Positions 1-6,669 of a stretch of DNA of 39,941 nt are shown here, piece after piece (positions within the stretch are counted from its first letter, which is position 1; the number at the start of each line of letters is the position of its first letter). The notes beneath the pieces are model-generated. The model was not told the origin of the DNA and did not search any database. It was given only the letters and a program-made list of their open reading frames with translations. The DNA is taken from the NCBI GenBank assembly GCA_016875335.1, contig VGRO01000034.1, positions 1 through 39,941 on the forward strand. Reading direction: 5' to 3'. The DNA is from Deltaproteobacteria bacterium (GTDB lineage Bacteria; Myxococcota_A; UBA9042). The position numbers and the translations under genes are program-made.

Positions 1-31
1 TTGCGCCGGTTTCCCCGGGAAACCTGAGTTA

Positions 32-82
32 TGTCAAGCGCCACTAAAACTGACCCCCTCGGCGCCACTAAAACTGACCCCC
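32..82 (+). repeat. IS21 left-end terminal repeats (L1, L2)
   Basis: Two direct copies of CGCCACTAAAACTGACCCC sit at about 39-57 and 63-81. The outer copy is preceded by TGTCAAG, beginning at 32. They match, inverted, the two copies at the other end of the element and are the expected transposase binding sites. Confidence 0.8.
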
Positions 83-84
83 TT

Positions 85-811
85 GGGTGGGCGTGCCGAC
101 GGCCCGCGGTGTCGGATGCCGCCGGATAGCGCGTGCGGCAGCGCGCGCCGCCGTGGACGGCCCCGCAGGGGCGTCCTAGGGCGGGTGGGCGGGCCTGGGG
201 TGGGGTGCTCGCACGCCAAGAATGCGCTTGGATCGATGCGGTTGGGCCCGAAGCGCGCGCAATTTGCCGTCGCGATCGCCACGCAACGTACGCCGCGCGC
301 GCCATGGGGCGGTCGCATCGAAGGAACCCGCAAAGGATGTCGAGGCGCGCGCAGGTAGCCGCGTGGATCGCCGCCCCACGTGGACCGCGCGCCACATGCG
401 GTGCGTGCATCGAAGGAGCAAACCGTTGGCCTCGAATCACAGGCCATTCATCACGATGTTGGATGGTTCTTGTCAGCCGACGAGCGACCACCGCCACCAC
501 CGTTGGTCCGTGGTCGAGTGCGCACTTTGGCAGCTCGCGTGGTCGGCGACTGGGCCAGAGCGGGGCATTTTTTTGGGCGCGGCCTCCAACAGGAGGACAG
601 GCCGCGCCAGCCGGCGGCGCGCAGCGCGGGGCGTGGGGGCCGCGGCCGGAGCCGGCGGTCAAGGGCGAAGAGCGAAGCGTCCCTTGACGGCCGGCGAGGC
701 TGTGGCACCCCACAGCCAAAACCCAGCACTGTGCGCCGCTTGCGGCGCTCCCTTCTCCCCGTTGGCGCTGCGCACGCGAGGACGCCGCCGCCATGCCCAG
801 AGCAGGCGTCG
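85..811. other. Non-coding, stem-loop-rich tail of the IS element
   Basis: No convincing gene was found in this stretch between the left IS end and istB; the open frames here are Arg/Pro-rich and look like GC-driven noise. It holds four consecutive stem-loops: 576-608 (GGCGCGGCCT paired with AGGCCGCGCC), 651-695 (15-bp stem, one mismatch), 698-717 (GGCTGTGG/CCACAGCC, 4-nt loop) and 733-748 (GCGCCG/CGGCGC, 4-nt loop). They lie downstream of istB in its direction of transcription. None has a U-tract on that strand, so they are not classical intrinsic terminators. An imperfect direct repeat of about 38 bp occurs near 290-328 and 385-423. Confidence 0.6.
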
Positions 812-1594
812 CTACTTCGCCGCAGCTGCGTCGCGTGGTCTGAGCAGGCCCGCGCGGCGCTTCTCGCGCATCCGGTAGCTTTCGCCCTGGATTACCAGTG
901 CATAGCTGTGTTCCAGCAGTCGATCCAGCATTGCGGCGGCCACCATTTCGTCGCCAAACATCGTGCCCCAGTGGGTCACAGGCTGATTGGTCGTGATCAA
1001 CGTCGACGCCTTGCCATGCCGCCGATTGACCAGTTGGAACAACAAGTTCGCGGCCACTTTGTCGTAGGTCAAGTAGCCGAGTTCGTCGATGATCAGCAGT
1101 TTCGGCTTGGCGTACTGCGCCAGTCGGTCCGACAACCGGTTGTCGGCGCGCGCCTTGTCCAGCGCCGCCAGCAGTTCCGTGGCCGTCACGAACAGCACCG
1201 AGTACCCCGCCTGCACCACCGCGCGGCCGATGCCGATGGCCAGGTGCGTCTTGCCGACGCCGGGCGGGCCAAACAGCAGCACGTTGTGGCCATGACCCAC
1301 GAACCGGCCGGTCGCCAGTTCCCGGACCTGCGCTGGGTCCACGGACGGTTGCGCCGACCAGTCAAACTCCTCAAGCGTCTTTGGAACGGGAAAGTGAGCG
1401 ATCTGAATGCCCATCTTGACCCGCTTGTCCGCCTTTGACGCCACCTCCGCTGCCAGGACGAGGTCCAGCAGTTGCAGGTAGTCCATGTGCTCACGGCTGG
1501 CTTGGTCCAGCAGCGCATCCAGGCGCGACTGCACCAGCCCGAGATACAGTCGCTTGCAGTTTTCCTCGACGCGAAGTCGAACGATGTCCGTCAT
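812..1594 (-). CDS. istB: IstB-like AAA+ ATPase of IS21
   Basis: This is the ATP-dependent helper that assists the IstA transposase during IS21 transposition. The 260-aa length is normal for IstB. Walker A is GPPGVGKT at residues 109-116 and Walker B ends in DE at 170-171 (LLIIDELGY). The N-terminal helical region with DYLQLLDLVLAAE around residue 38 matches the family pattern. The start codon overlaps the istA stop as ATGA, so the two are probably translationally coupled. The frame is intact and nothing suggests inactivation. It is followed on its own strand by the stem-loop-rich region. Confidence 0.93.
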   Translation of the reverse strand: MTDIVRLRVEENCKRLYLGLVQSRLDALLDQASREHMDYLQLLDLVLAAEVASKADKRVKMGIQIAHFPVPKTLEEFDWSAQPSVDPAQVRELATGRFVGHGHNVLLFGPPGVGKTHLAIGIGRAVVQAGYSVLFVTATELLAALDKARADNRLSDRLAQYAKPKLLIIDELGYLTYDKVAANLLFQLVNRRHGKASTLITTNQPVTHWGTMFGDEMVAAAMLDRLLEHSYALVIQGESYRMREKRRAGLLRPRDAAAAK

Positions 1595-2802
1595 GTCACC
1601 CCTCCAATTGCCGTCGCGTAGTCCGCAAGCGACCTACCGTAGCTCGCCAGCGCGCCCGTCTCCGATGTCGTTTGCCCGCGCACAAGGCCAGCAAAGTGCC
1701 CAGGCGACGTCACGCGTTCATGCCGCTGCTGTGACCGAGCGTGACGGGCCACTTCTTGACCATTGCTCCAAATTACCACTTCGCTGCCGCTTACTTGCAC
1801 GTCGACAGTAGTCCGCGCCAAGCGATGCGGCACCGAATACCGAACTGTGTCGACATCGACGTAGCAGTCATTCGCCACCGTGCGACGCAGGCGCTGTGTC
1901 GTCACCTGCATGTCCGGATTGTGCAGAGGTTGCAGCGCGGCACGCTCCGCCGCATTGAATCGGTCGATTGGCCGCTCGTGCGTGGTCCCGTGGATGCGCT
2001 CGTCCGCCTTTGCCATCCAAGCGACCAGGTGCTTCTCCAAACTCGCGAAGTCCGCGAACGCACGCCGGGCGATTGCATTGCGCTTGACGTACTTGACGCC
2101 CGATTCCACCTTGCCCTTGGTCCTCGCCCGATACGGCTTGCACGCAAACACGGCGATGTGGCGATCGCGGCAGTAGGCCTCAAACGCCGGGTGCACCTTC
2201 ACGTCCTCCGGCGTGTGGCGCAAAATCAGTGCCTTGGCGTTGTCCACAACGACTTGCTCAGGTCGACCGCTGAAGTGAACCAGCGCGCCTTCCAGCCCGA
2301 GTTTCCATTCGTCCTGGCGCTGCGACAGGCCAGCGCGGACGAAAGTCCGCCGACTGTATCCCAGCGTTGCCACGAAGAAATACACCGTCTGCTCGACCCC
2401 GCCGATGAGCACTCGCCGCTCACCGAAGTCCACCTGCATCTGCTGGCCCGCTGGCGTTTCGAACCGAACAGTCGTCGCCTCCCGCACCGCTACGGCCCTA
2501 CGCTCTGCCGCAACGATCCGCTGAACCGTGCGAAGCGACGCCGAAACGCCTTCCTCTGCCAACAGGTCCTGGACCACGACCGCGTTGCCGTCGGCCGATG
2601 TCCGCCAAAGCTCGATGGCATGCGCCTGCTGCGCAGCCGTCAACTTCCGTCCGCGCGGACGCAACTGCTGGCCTTGTTTGGGATGCCGCAAATAGCGGCG
2701 AACCGTGTTCTTCGAAACCCCGAGCAGCAGCGCAATCCGCTTGACGCCATGCCCGCCGCGTCGCAAACCTTCAATCGAACTGACAATCGCTTGATCCAAC
2801 AT
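1591..2802 (-). CDS. istA: IstA transposase of IS21 family
   Basis: DDE transposase that carries out cleavage and strand transfer of the IS. An N-terminal helix-turn-helix (VKRIALLLGVSKNTVRRYL) is followed by an rve-type catalytic core. With the start used here (403 aa) the likely acidic triad is D125 (QVDFGER), D187 (VVVDNAKAL) and E233 (GKVESGVKY). I chose the ATG at 2802 because a strong Shine-Dalgarno (GAGGAGGT) lies a few bases upstream; an in-frame ATG at 2850 would add 16 residues but has no such site. The ORF is complete and overlaps istB by 4 bp. With both genes intact and both ends present, the copy could be active. Confidence 0.92.
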   Translation of the reverse strand: MLDQAIVSSIEGLRRGGHGVKRIALLLGVSKNTVRRYLRHPKQGQQLRPRGRKLTAAQQAHAIELWRTSADGNAVVVQDLLAEEGVSASLRTVQRIVAAERRAVAVREATTVRFETPAGQQMQVDFGERRVLIGGVEQTVYFFVATLGYSRRTFVRAGLSQRQDEWKLGLEGALVHFSGRPEQVVVDNAKALILRHTPEDVKVHPAFEAYCRDRHIAVFACKPYRARTKGKVESGVKYVKRNAIARRAFADFASLEKHLVAWMAKADERIHGTTHERPIDRFNAAERAALQPLHNPDMQVTTQRLRRTVANDCYVDVDTVRYSVPHRLARTTVDVQVSGSEVVIWSNGQEVARHARSQQRHERVTSPGHFAGLVRGQTTSETGALASYGRSLADYATAIGGVT

Positions 2803-2885
2803 GCGCACCTCCTCGGTGCACACGATCAGACCAGATTGGACGATTTCCATACGACCCCGTGCCGACGCAAGAACCGAACCGAGGG

Positions 2886-2935
2886 GGGGGTCAGTTTTGC
2901 TGTCGCCAGGGGGTCATTTTAAGTGACGCCTGACA
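2886..2935 (-). repeat. IS21 right-end terminal repeats (R1, R2)
   Basis: The outer copy (about 2910-2935) ends in TGACA and the inner copy lies at about 2886-2907. Both are reverse-complement versions of the left-end motif CACTAAAACTGACCCC. The outer edge defines the junction with the interrupted gene. Confidence 0.75.
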
Positions 2936-3765
2936 CCAGCGACGTCGTGGACTCCGGCCCCAAGGCGCGCGGCAAGCCCAAGACCTGCGCGGAACAGGGC
3001 CTCGCCGTGGACTGCGCGACGACCAGGGAGTGCCACGTGTTGGGGTTGTGCACCTTCGACCCCACAGGCAAGGAATTGCCCATCGAAGGCTGCTACTGCA
3101 AAGCCACCACGGACCAAGAGTGCGAGCAGTCGCACAAGTGCTATGCCCACTACGCATGCAAAGCCCACAAAGGCGCGTGCCAGCAGACCACGAAACTCGG
3201 AGCGTGCTGGCCGGGACCGCTCGGGCAGTGCGCCGTGCACGGTCTATGCGGCGACTACGAGGGCAGTTGCTTGCGGCCGACGCAGGCTGCGTGTGCGATG
3301 TCGGAAGCCTGCAGACTGCGCGGCGAGTGCCATTCGTGTCCGAAAAACGGCATATGCAAAGACCCGAAAGGCCCGTACCCAGGCGCGCGCTGTTGGGCCG
3401 TGTCCGACGCCGACTGCGCGCAATCGGCCGGCTGCTTGTGGCGCGGCGAGTGCGAACTGGCCTCCAAAGCCAAGCAGCGCGGCGGAGAGGGAAGGGCATG
3501 CAGCGCCTACAGCCATGCGGCCTGCGCCTCGTCGCTGGGCTGCAAGTACAAGGGCGCGTGCGCGCTCGGCGGCGACGGCCAGTGTCGAATCACCGCTGAA
3601 GGCTGCGCCAAGTCAGTAGGGTGCTCCGAGTCCGGCCAATGCGGTACGGTGGATGGTTTTCCCTACTGCGTGCCGACCACGGCGGCCCACTGCGCAGCCG
3701 CGGAGGACTGCAAGCGGTTCGGGCAGTGCAATTTGGATGCGGTCGCCCATGTGTGTCGAAAATGA
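2923..3765 (+). CDS. Cysteine-rich secreted-type repeat protein, 5'-truncated by the IS
   Basis: I do not recognise a named family. The protein consists of repeats of about 35-40 residues with a core C-x6-C-x5-C, usually preceded by A/D and with G before the last Cys, for example DCAQSAGCLWRGEC, ACASSLGCKYKGAC and HCAAAEDCKRFGQC. The spacing suggests a disulfide-rich extracellular protein. The first four codons, including the GTG start, come from the IS end. The natural N-terminus, presumably an export signal, is missing. A complete paralogue lies at 5200-6255. The 31 bases left of the IS do not continue the frame if the IS is removed without a duplication. Probably a pseudogene remnant. Confidence 0.7.
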   Translation: MTPDTSDVVDSGPKARGKPKTCAEQGLAVDCATTRECHVLGLCTFDPTGKELPIEGCYCKATTDQECEQSHKCYAHYACKAHKGACQQTTKLGACWPGPLGQCAVHGLCGDYEGSCLRPTQAACAMSEACRLRGECHSCPKNGICKDPKGPYPGARCWAVSDADCAQSAGCLWRGECELASKAKQRGGEGRACSAYSHAACASSLGCKYKGACALGGDGQCRITAEGCAKSVGCSESGQCGTVDGFPYCVPTTAAHCAAAEDCKRFGQCNLDAVAHVCRK

Positions 3766-3787
3766 AGTTGCCGCTGATTGGCCGGGG

Positions 3788-3978
3788 CGCAGTCACGCCA
3801 ACCCCAAGTGCGTCACGAAATCCTGACACTGCCCCTGGGCCTGCCGCTGTCCGGCGCAGCCGGCTGACCCTGAAAACCCTGCACGGTCGCATTGGCCATT
3901 GGATCGCCAAGCCGCCGCACGCGGATCTCCGACGCGGCCGCTCCGTCCATGCCGCGCAGGACCGTGCCTCGCCCGGCC
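3788..3978 (+). repeat. 191-bp dispersed repeat R1, copy 1
   Basis: Copy 1 matches copy 2 at 6376-6566 over 191 bp with only two substitutions found by eye (C/T in GGCTGACCCTG and GCGGCCGCT). Inside is a short degenerate CCTGNN tract followed by the hairpin core CCGGCGCAGCCGG and GCTGACCCTGAAAACC. A diverged third copy is inverted at about 23760-23905. No coding role is apparent. It lies just after the truncated cysteine-rich gene. Confidence 0.9.
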
Positions 3979-3986
3979 CACCGGCT

Positions 3987-4064
3987 CAGCCAGCGCCGAA
4001 CCTGCGCTGGCGGTAGTACCCGTCAGTGGCGCCGGTCCGTGTCAGGGGCAGGGACAGGGACAGG
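3987..4064 (+). repeat. 78-bp dispersed repeat R3, copy 1, with hexamer tail
   Basis: Aligns without gaps to 8616-8693; by hand 59 of 78 positions match. Conserved blocks are GCGCCGAACC and GGCGCCGGT, and the end is a CAGGNA hexamer tail (GGCAGGGACAGGGACAGG). A perfect stem CCAGCGC/GCGCTGG lies at 3990-4010 in this copy. It begins 8 bp after R1 copy 1. Confidence 0.65.
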
Positions 4065-4086
4065 AAGAAAAAGGTGCGAGCGGCCG

Positions 4087-4115
4087 TTGACAGACGTTCT
4101 GCACCAGGGCACCAT
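4087..4115 (+). promoter_or_regulatory. Possible promoter upstream of the 4211 gene
   Basis: A perfect TTGACA (4087-4092) is followed 17 bp later by CACCAT, only a weak -10 match. The case rests on the -35 box and its place about 120 bp before the first gene of the 4.2-6.3 kb group. Confidence 0.28.
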
Positions 4116-4124
4116 CCAGGTTCA

Positions 4125-4172
4125 AACAGTCGGCGACGTGAACAGCCGGCGACGTGAACAGCCGGCGACCTT
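4125..4172 (+). repeat. Three tandem 16-bp repeats
   Basis: The units AACAGTCGGCGACGTG, AACAGCCGGCGACGTG and AACAGCCGGCGACCTT follow one another directly, 39 bp before the start at 4211. They could be binding sites in the leader of the downstream gene. The 14-mer CGGCGACGTGAACA recurs at 24014-24027. Confidence 0.7.
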
Positions 4173-4210
4173 GGCTGCGACCCACGAGGCGCAGCGCGAC
4201 AGAGGCTTTC

Positions 4211-4636
4211 ATGTCCACTTCCACCGTTCGCTTCCTGCCCCAAACCCAGTTGACGCTCCGGGCCACTTCGATCCTGCAGTTGGCTGACGTTCTCGACGTT
4301 TCCAGATTCGACCAAGTCATCGTCGAGTTGGTGCTGATGAGCCCGCCGACGCTTGCGGTCGACACCGTAAAACTGCACACCAAGACTGCGAACGAGATCA
4401 TTGCGAACGTCGGATTCGATGCCTATGACACCAAGACGCTGACAAACACCCGCGGGACAACTGCTGGCACGCCGGCGGTGTTTCGTGGCGCGGTGTGGCA
4501 GCGTGAGTACCGCCAAGACAACCAGGAGCCGCTCTTGGGGCTGTTGGCGTTTTCGCTGGAGAACGCCAGTGCAAGCGCCATCACGCTCGACGTCCAGATC
4601 AACGTCATCGGTACCGGCTGCAGCTGCGGCAAGTAG
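4211..4636 (+). CDS. Hypothetical protein, beta-rich, CSC near C-terminus
   Basis: I do not recognise this 141-aa protein. It has no signal peptide or membrane segment. Alternating hydrophobic residues (FDQVIVELVLMS, AITLDVQINVIG) suggest a beta-sandwich, and it ends in a small cysteine motif (GCSCGK). The ATG at 4211 is preceded by AGAGG at suitable spacing; an earlier in-frame ATG at 4154 falls inside the 16-bp tandem repeats and is less likely. The next gene starts 9 bp after the stop, so the two are probably co-transcribed. GC content and codon choice look less extreme than in the housekeeping genes further right. Confidence 0.6.
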   Translation: MSTSTVRFLPQTQLTLRATSILQLADVLDVSRFDQVIVELVLMSPPTLAVDTVKLHTKTANEIIANVGFDAYDTKTLTNTRGTTAGTPAVFRGAVWQREYRQDNQEPLLGLLAFSLENASASAITLDVQINVIGTGCSCGK

Positions 4637-4645
4637 GGGGCGGCG

Positions 4646-5182
4646 GTGGCGATCATCGATCCGAATACGCGGCTGATAAACCCGAGAAACGGAGCATTGC
4701 GCAGCACGACTGCGTTCACAGGCATGGCCGCCGACGACCAGCCCATCGCTGACATGTGGCTGCAAGGGCGAGTCGCCGGCAACCCAGGGACCAAGCCGAG
4801 TACCTGCACAAAGGCGATCTTTGTGTGCGACCACGAAGCCCAGGAAGCGTGCAAGAAGAAGTTCGGTAAGAAGACCAAGGTAGAGGTCACCTTGCCCAGC
4901 GGCCGCAAAATCTGGCAATGGGTCTGGGAGGCGGACCAAAAAACCTGTCCCCTGAACTGCAGTATCAAGCACGTGCCAATCCCGTGTCCGTTGCCCGAGC
5001 CCAAGAAACCGCCGCCGGGCTGTGATCCGGCGGGAAAAAACTGCTGCGGTTTGTACCACAACGACAAGAATGACCCGAAGGACGTAGGGAAATACGGCTG
5101 CTGGCACGCCCAGAGTGCGACAAACTGTGCCGGGTTTGCGAATTCAATTCACTATTCGAACGTGGCGTACTGTGGCAAGTAG
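4646..5182 (+). CDS. Hypothetical cysteine-rich protein
   Basis: A 178-aa protein I cannot assign. The N-terminal part (IIDPNTRLINPRNGALR) is unremarkable and there is no evident signal peptide. The central part is basic (CKKKFGKKTKVEV) and the C-terminal half is rich in Cys and Pro (NCCGLYHNDKND and later Cys residues). The GTG start is supported by a purine-rich AGGGGGCGG just upstream. It lies 9 bp after one unknown gene and 17 bp before a cysteine-repeat gene, consistent with an operon. A role in an extracellular or surface structure is possible but is inference only. Confidence 0.58.
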   Translation: MAIIDPNTRLINPRNGALRSTTAFTGMAADDQPIADMWLQGRVAGNPGTKPSTCTKAIFVCDHEAQEACKKKFGKKTKVEVTLPSGRKIWQWVWEADQKTCPLNCSIKHVPIPCPLPEPKKPPPGCDPAGKNCCGLYHNDKNDPKDVGKYGCWHAQSATNCAGFANSIHYSNVAYCGK

Positions 5183-5199
5183 CACGGGCGGGTTGTGAC

Positions 5200-6255
5200 A
5201 TGGATTTCCGACCTTTCATCTGTGTGGTCTCTTGCGACGGATCCGCGCCTGATTGGCACCTACTCGGCAAGCTGGCCTTGGCGTCGATGTTGTGCGCCGC
5301 GCTCAGCGATTGCAGCAGACGGCCGACAGGGACTGACGTTGCTCCAATCCCGCACGCCGACCTCGGCCACATGAGCGGCGCCCCGCGCCCCACCACCAAG
5401 GATGCGGCAGACCTCGGCGACTCGGCAGCGGACTGCTCCCACGTGCCTGCCGGCGGTGTCGCACTTGCCGCCACGGATCGAGCCACCGTCCACCCGGCCT
5501 GTTTTGAGTTTGGCCTCTGCCCCTTTATGGGACGCTGCACCTACTTTCCCGGTCAAGCGCAGTGCTTCGCCGGGTCCGACGCCGATTGTAGGCTTTCGGA
5601 GCAGTGCAAGATTTGGGGCGATTGCGATTTCATGGCAACGCCCCAAGCGGGCCTACCGCCGGGCGCGCAGGCAGGCTACTGCGAAGCCCTGGCGAACTCG
5701 GAGTGCAGCAAGCACCGCGCATGTGGTCTTACAGGGCGGTGTGGAAAAGTAGGCGTCTTGTGCAAGGCGACAGTAGAGGCCCACTGCTTGGCCGCGCTGT
5801 CGTGCAAGTTGCGGGGACAGTGCACTTTGAGTGATGGCCACTGCGCGGCGACCACGGATCAGCACTGTGCGGCGTCGGTTGGGTGCCGGTCGGAGGGTCG
5901 CTGCCACCTGTGGACTCACCCGCAACACACCGGTGGAAATCGATGCGTGCCGCTCAGCAACAAGGATTGCGAGCAGTCCTCGGAATGCAAACTGAACGAG
6001 GCCTGCGTACTTGATACGCACCTGTCTGCCGGTACTGGGGAGCAATTCTGCGGTCGCGCGAAGCAGGTCGATTGCAAGGTGCTGCCCTTGTGCGCTCAGG
6101 AAGGCCGCTGCCTCTCCAGCGAAGGGGCCTGCCTCGTCGCCGACGACGCCAGCTGCCAGCAGTCCGCGGCGTGCCTCGTCGAAGGTCGATGTTGGAAGGG
6201 GCCGCTGCACACCTGCGACTACCACTGGCCGACGTGGAAGGCGCCAAAGCCATGA
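5200..6255 (+). CDS. Cysteine-rich repeat protein, paralogue of the truncated gene
   Basis: A 351-aa protein with a hydrophobic N-terminal stretch (LLGKLALASMLCAALSDCS, about residues 22-40) that could be a signal or lipoprotein leader, although no clean lipobox is seen. About seven repeats follow with the core C-x6-C-x5-C: DCRLSEQCKIWGDC, HCLAALSCKLRGQC, HCAASVGCRSEGRC, DCKVLPLCAQEGRC and SCQQSAACLVEGRC among them. This is the same repeat as in the gene at 2923-3765, so the two arose by duplication. The likely role is a disulfide-stabilised exported protein; no catalytic motif is visible. It follows two unknown genes at close spacing. Confidence 0.68.
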   Translation: MDFRPFICVVSCDGSAPDWHLLGKLALASMLCAALSDCSRRPTGTDVAPIPHADLGHMSGAPRPTTKDAADLGDSAADCSHVPAGGVALAATDRATVHPACFEFGLCPFMGRCTYFPGQAQCFAGSDADCRLSEQCKIWGDCDFMATPQAGLPPGAQAGYCEALANSECSKHRACGLTGRCGKVGVLCKATVEAHCLAALSCKLRGQCTLSDGHCAATTDQHCAASVGCRSEGRCHLWTHPQHTGGNRCVPLSNKDCEQSSECKLNEACVLDTHLSAGTGEQFCGRAKQVDCKVLPLCAQEGRCLSSEGACLVADDASCQQSAACLVEGRCWKGPLHTCDYHWPTWKAPKP

Positions 6256-6375
6256 CGTCGACCGCACAAGGCGCGATGATGGTGCCGCTTCTGCTTGCGG
6301 CTTGGGATGTTGCGCCTCGCGCCTCGGACGCAACAAGCGGCACGGATGCCCAGCCCAGGGTGCCACCGCATCGCC

Positions 6376-6566
6376 CGCAGTCACGCCAACCCCAAGTGCG
6401 TCACGAAATCCTGACACTGCCCCTGGGCCTGCCGCTGTCCGGCGCAGCCGGCTGACTCTGAAAACCCTGCACGGTCGCATTGGCCATTGGATCGCCAAGC
6501 CGCCGCACGCGGATCTCCGACGCGGTCGCTCCGTCCATGCCGCGCAGGACCGTGCCTCGCCCGGCC
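6376..6566 (+). repeat. 191-bp dispersed repeat R1, copy 2
   Basis: Same orientation and length as copy 1 at 3788-3978, with two differences seen. It ends 19 bp before the -35 box of the ATPase-pair promoter. The two copies are direct repeats bracketing about 2.4 kb that holds the genes at 4211, 4646 and 5200, so recombination between them could delete that segment. Confidence 0.9.
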
Positions 6567-6585
6567 GTCCCAATCCACAACCACC

Positions 6586-6614
6586 TTGACGCTCCCGCGC
6601 CAGCGGCCCATAGT
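6586..6614 (+). promoter_or_regulatory. Putative sigma70-type promoter of the ATPase pair
   Basis: TTGACG (6586-6591), a 17-bp spacer and CATAGT (6609-6614). The start codon follows about 55 bp later at 6670. The match is reasonable for a GC-rich genome but is motif evidence only. Confidence 0.42.
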
Positions 6615-6669
6615 GCCACCTCCGCCCACCGCAGCACTCGTTGGGCGACAACGCACGGGAGCCCGGCAC

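Larger units (their letters stand above)
32..2935 (-). mobile_element. IS21-family insertion sequence (istA-istB)
   Basis: The element carries the two genes that define the IS21 family, a DDE transposase (IstA) and an AAA+ helper ATPase (IstB), overlapping by ATGA and both on the minus strand. Its outer ends are an imperfect inverted repeat starting TGTCA: TGTCAAGCGCCACTAAAACT on the left against TGTCAGGCGTCACTTAAAAT on the right, read inward. A second internal copy of the same motif lies at each end, which is the multiple-terminal-repeat design typical of IS21. The short duplication IS21 elements usually make is not visible: the bases outside are ...GAGTTA and CCAGCG.... The right end lies inside a cysteine-rich protein gene. 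Unusually, about 730 bp of non-coding DNA separates istB from the left end. Confidence 0.88.

Noticed and set aside
571..608. T-run next to a strong stem-loop as a possible intrinsic terminator for istB
   Set aside because: The T-run precedes the hairpin on the plus strand, so on the istB strand it is an A-run after the stem; this is the wrong polarity for termination.
133..878. Several open frames left of istB
   Set aside because: Arg/Pro-rich, overlapping in many frames, with no ribosome sites or domains; the stretch is better described as structured non-coding DNA.
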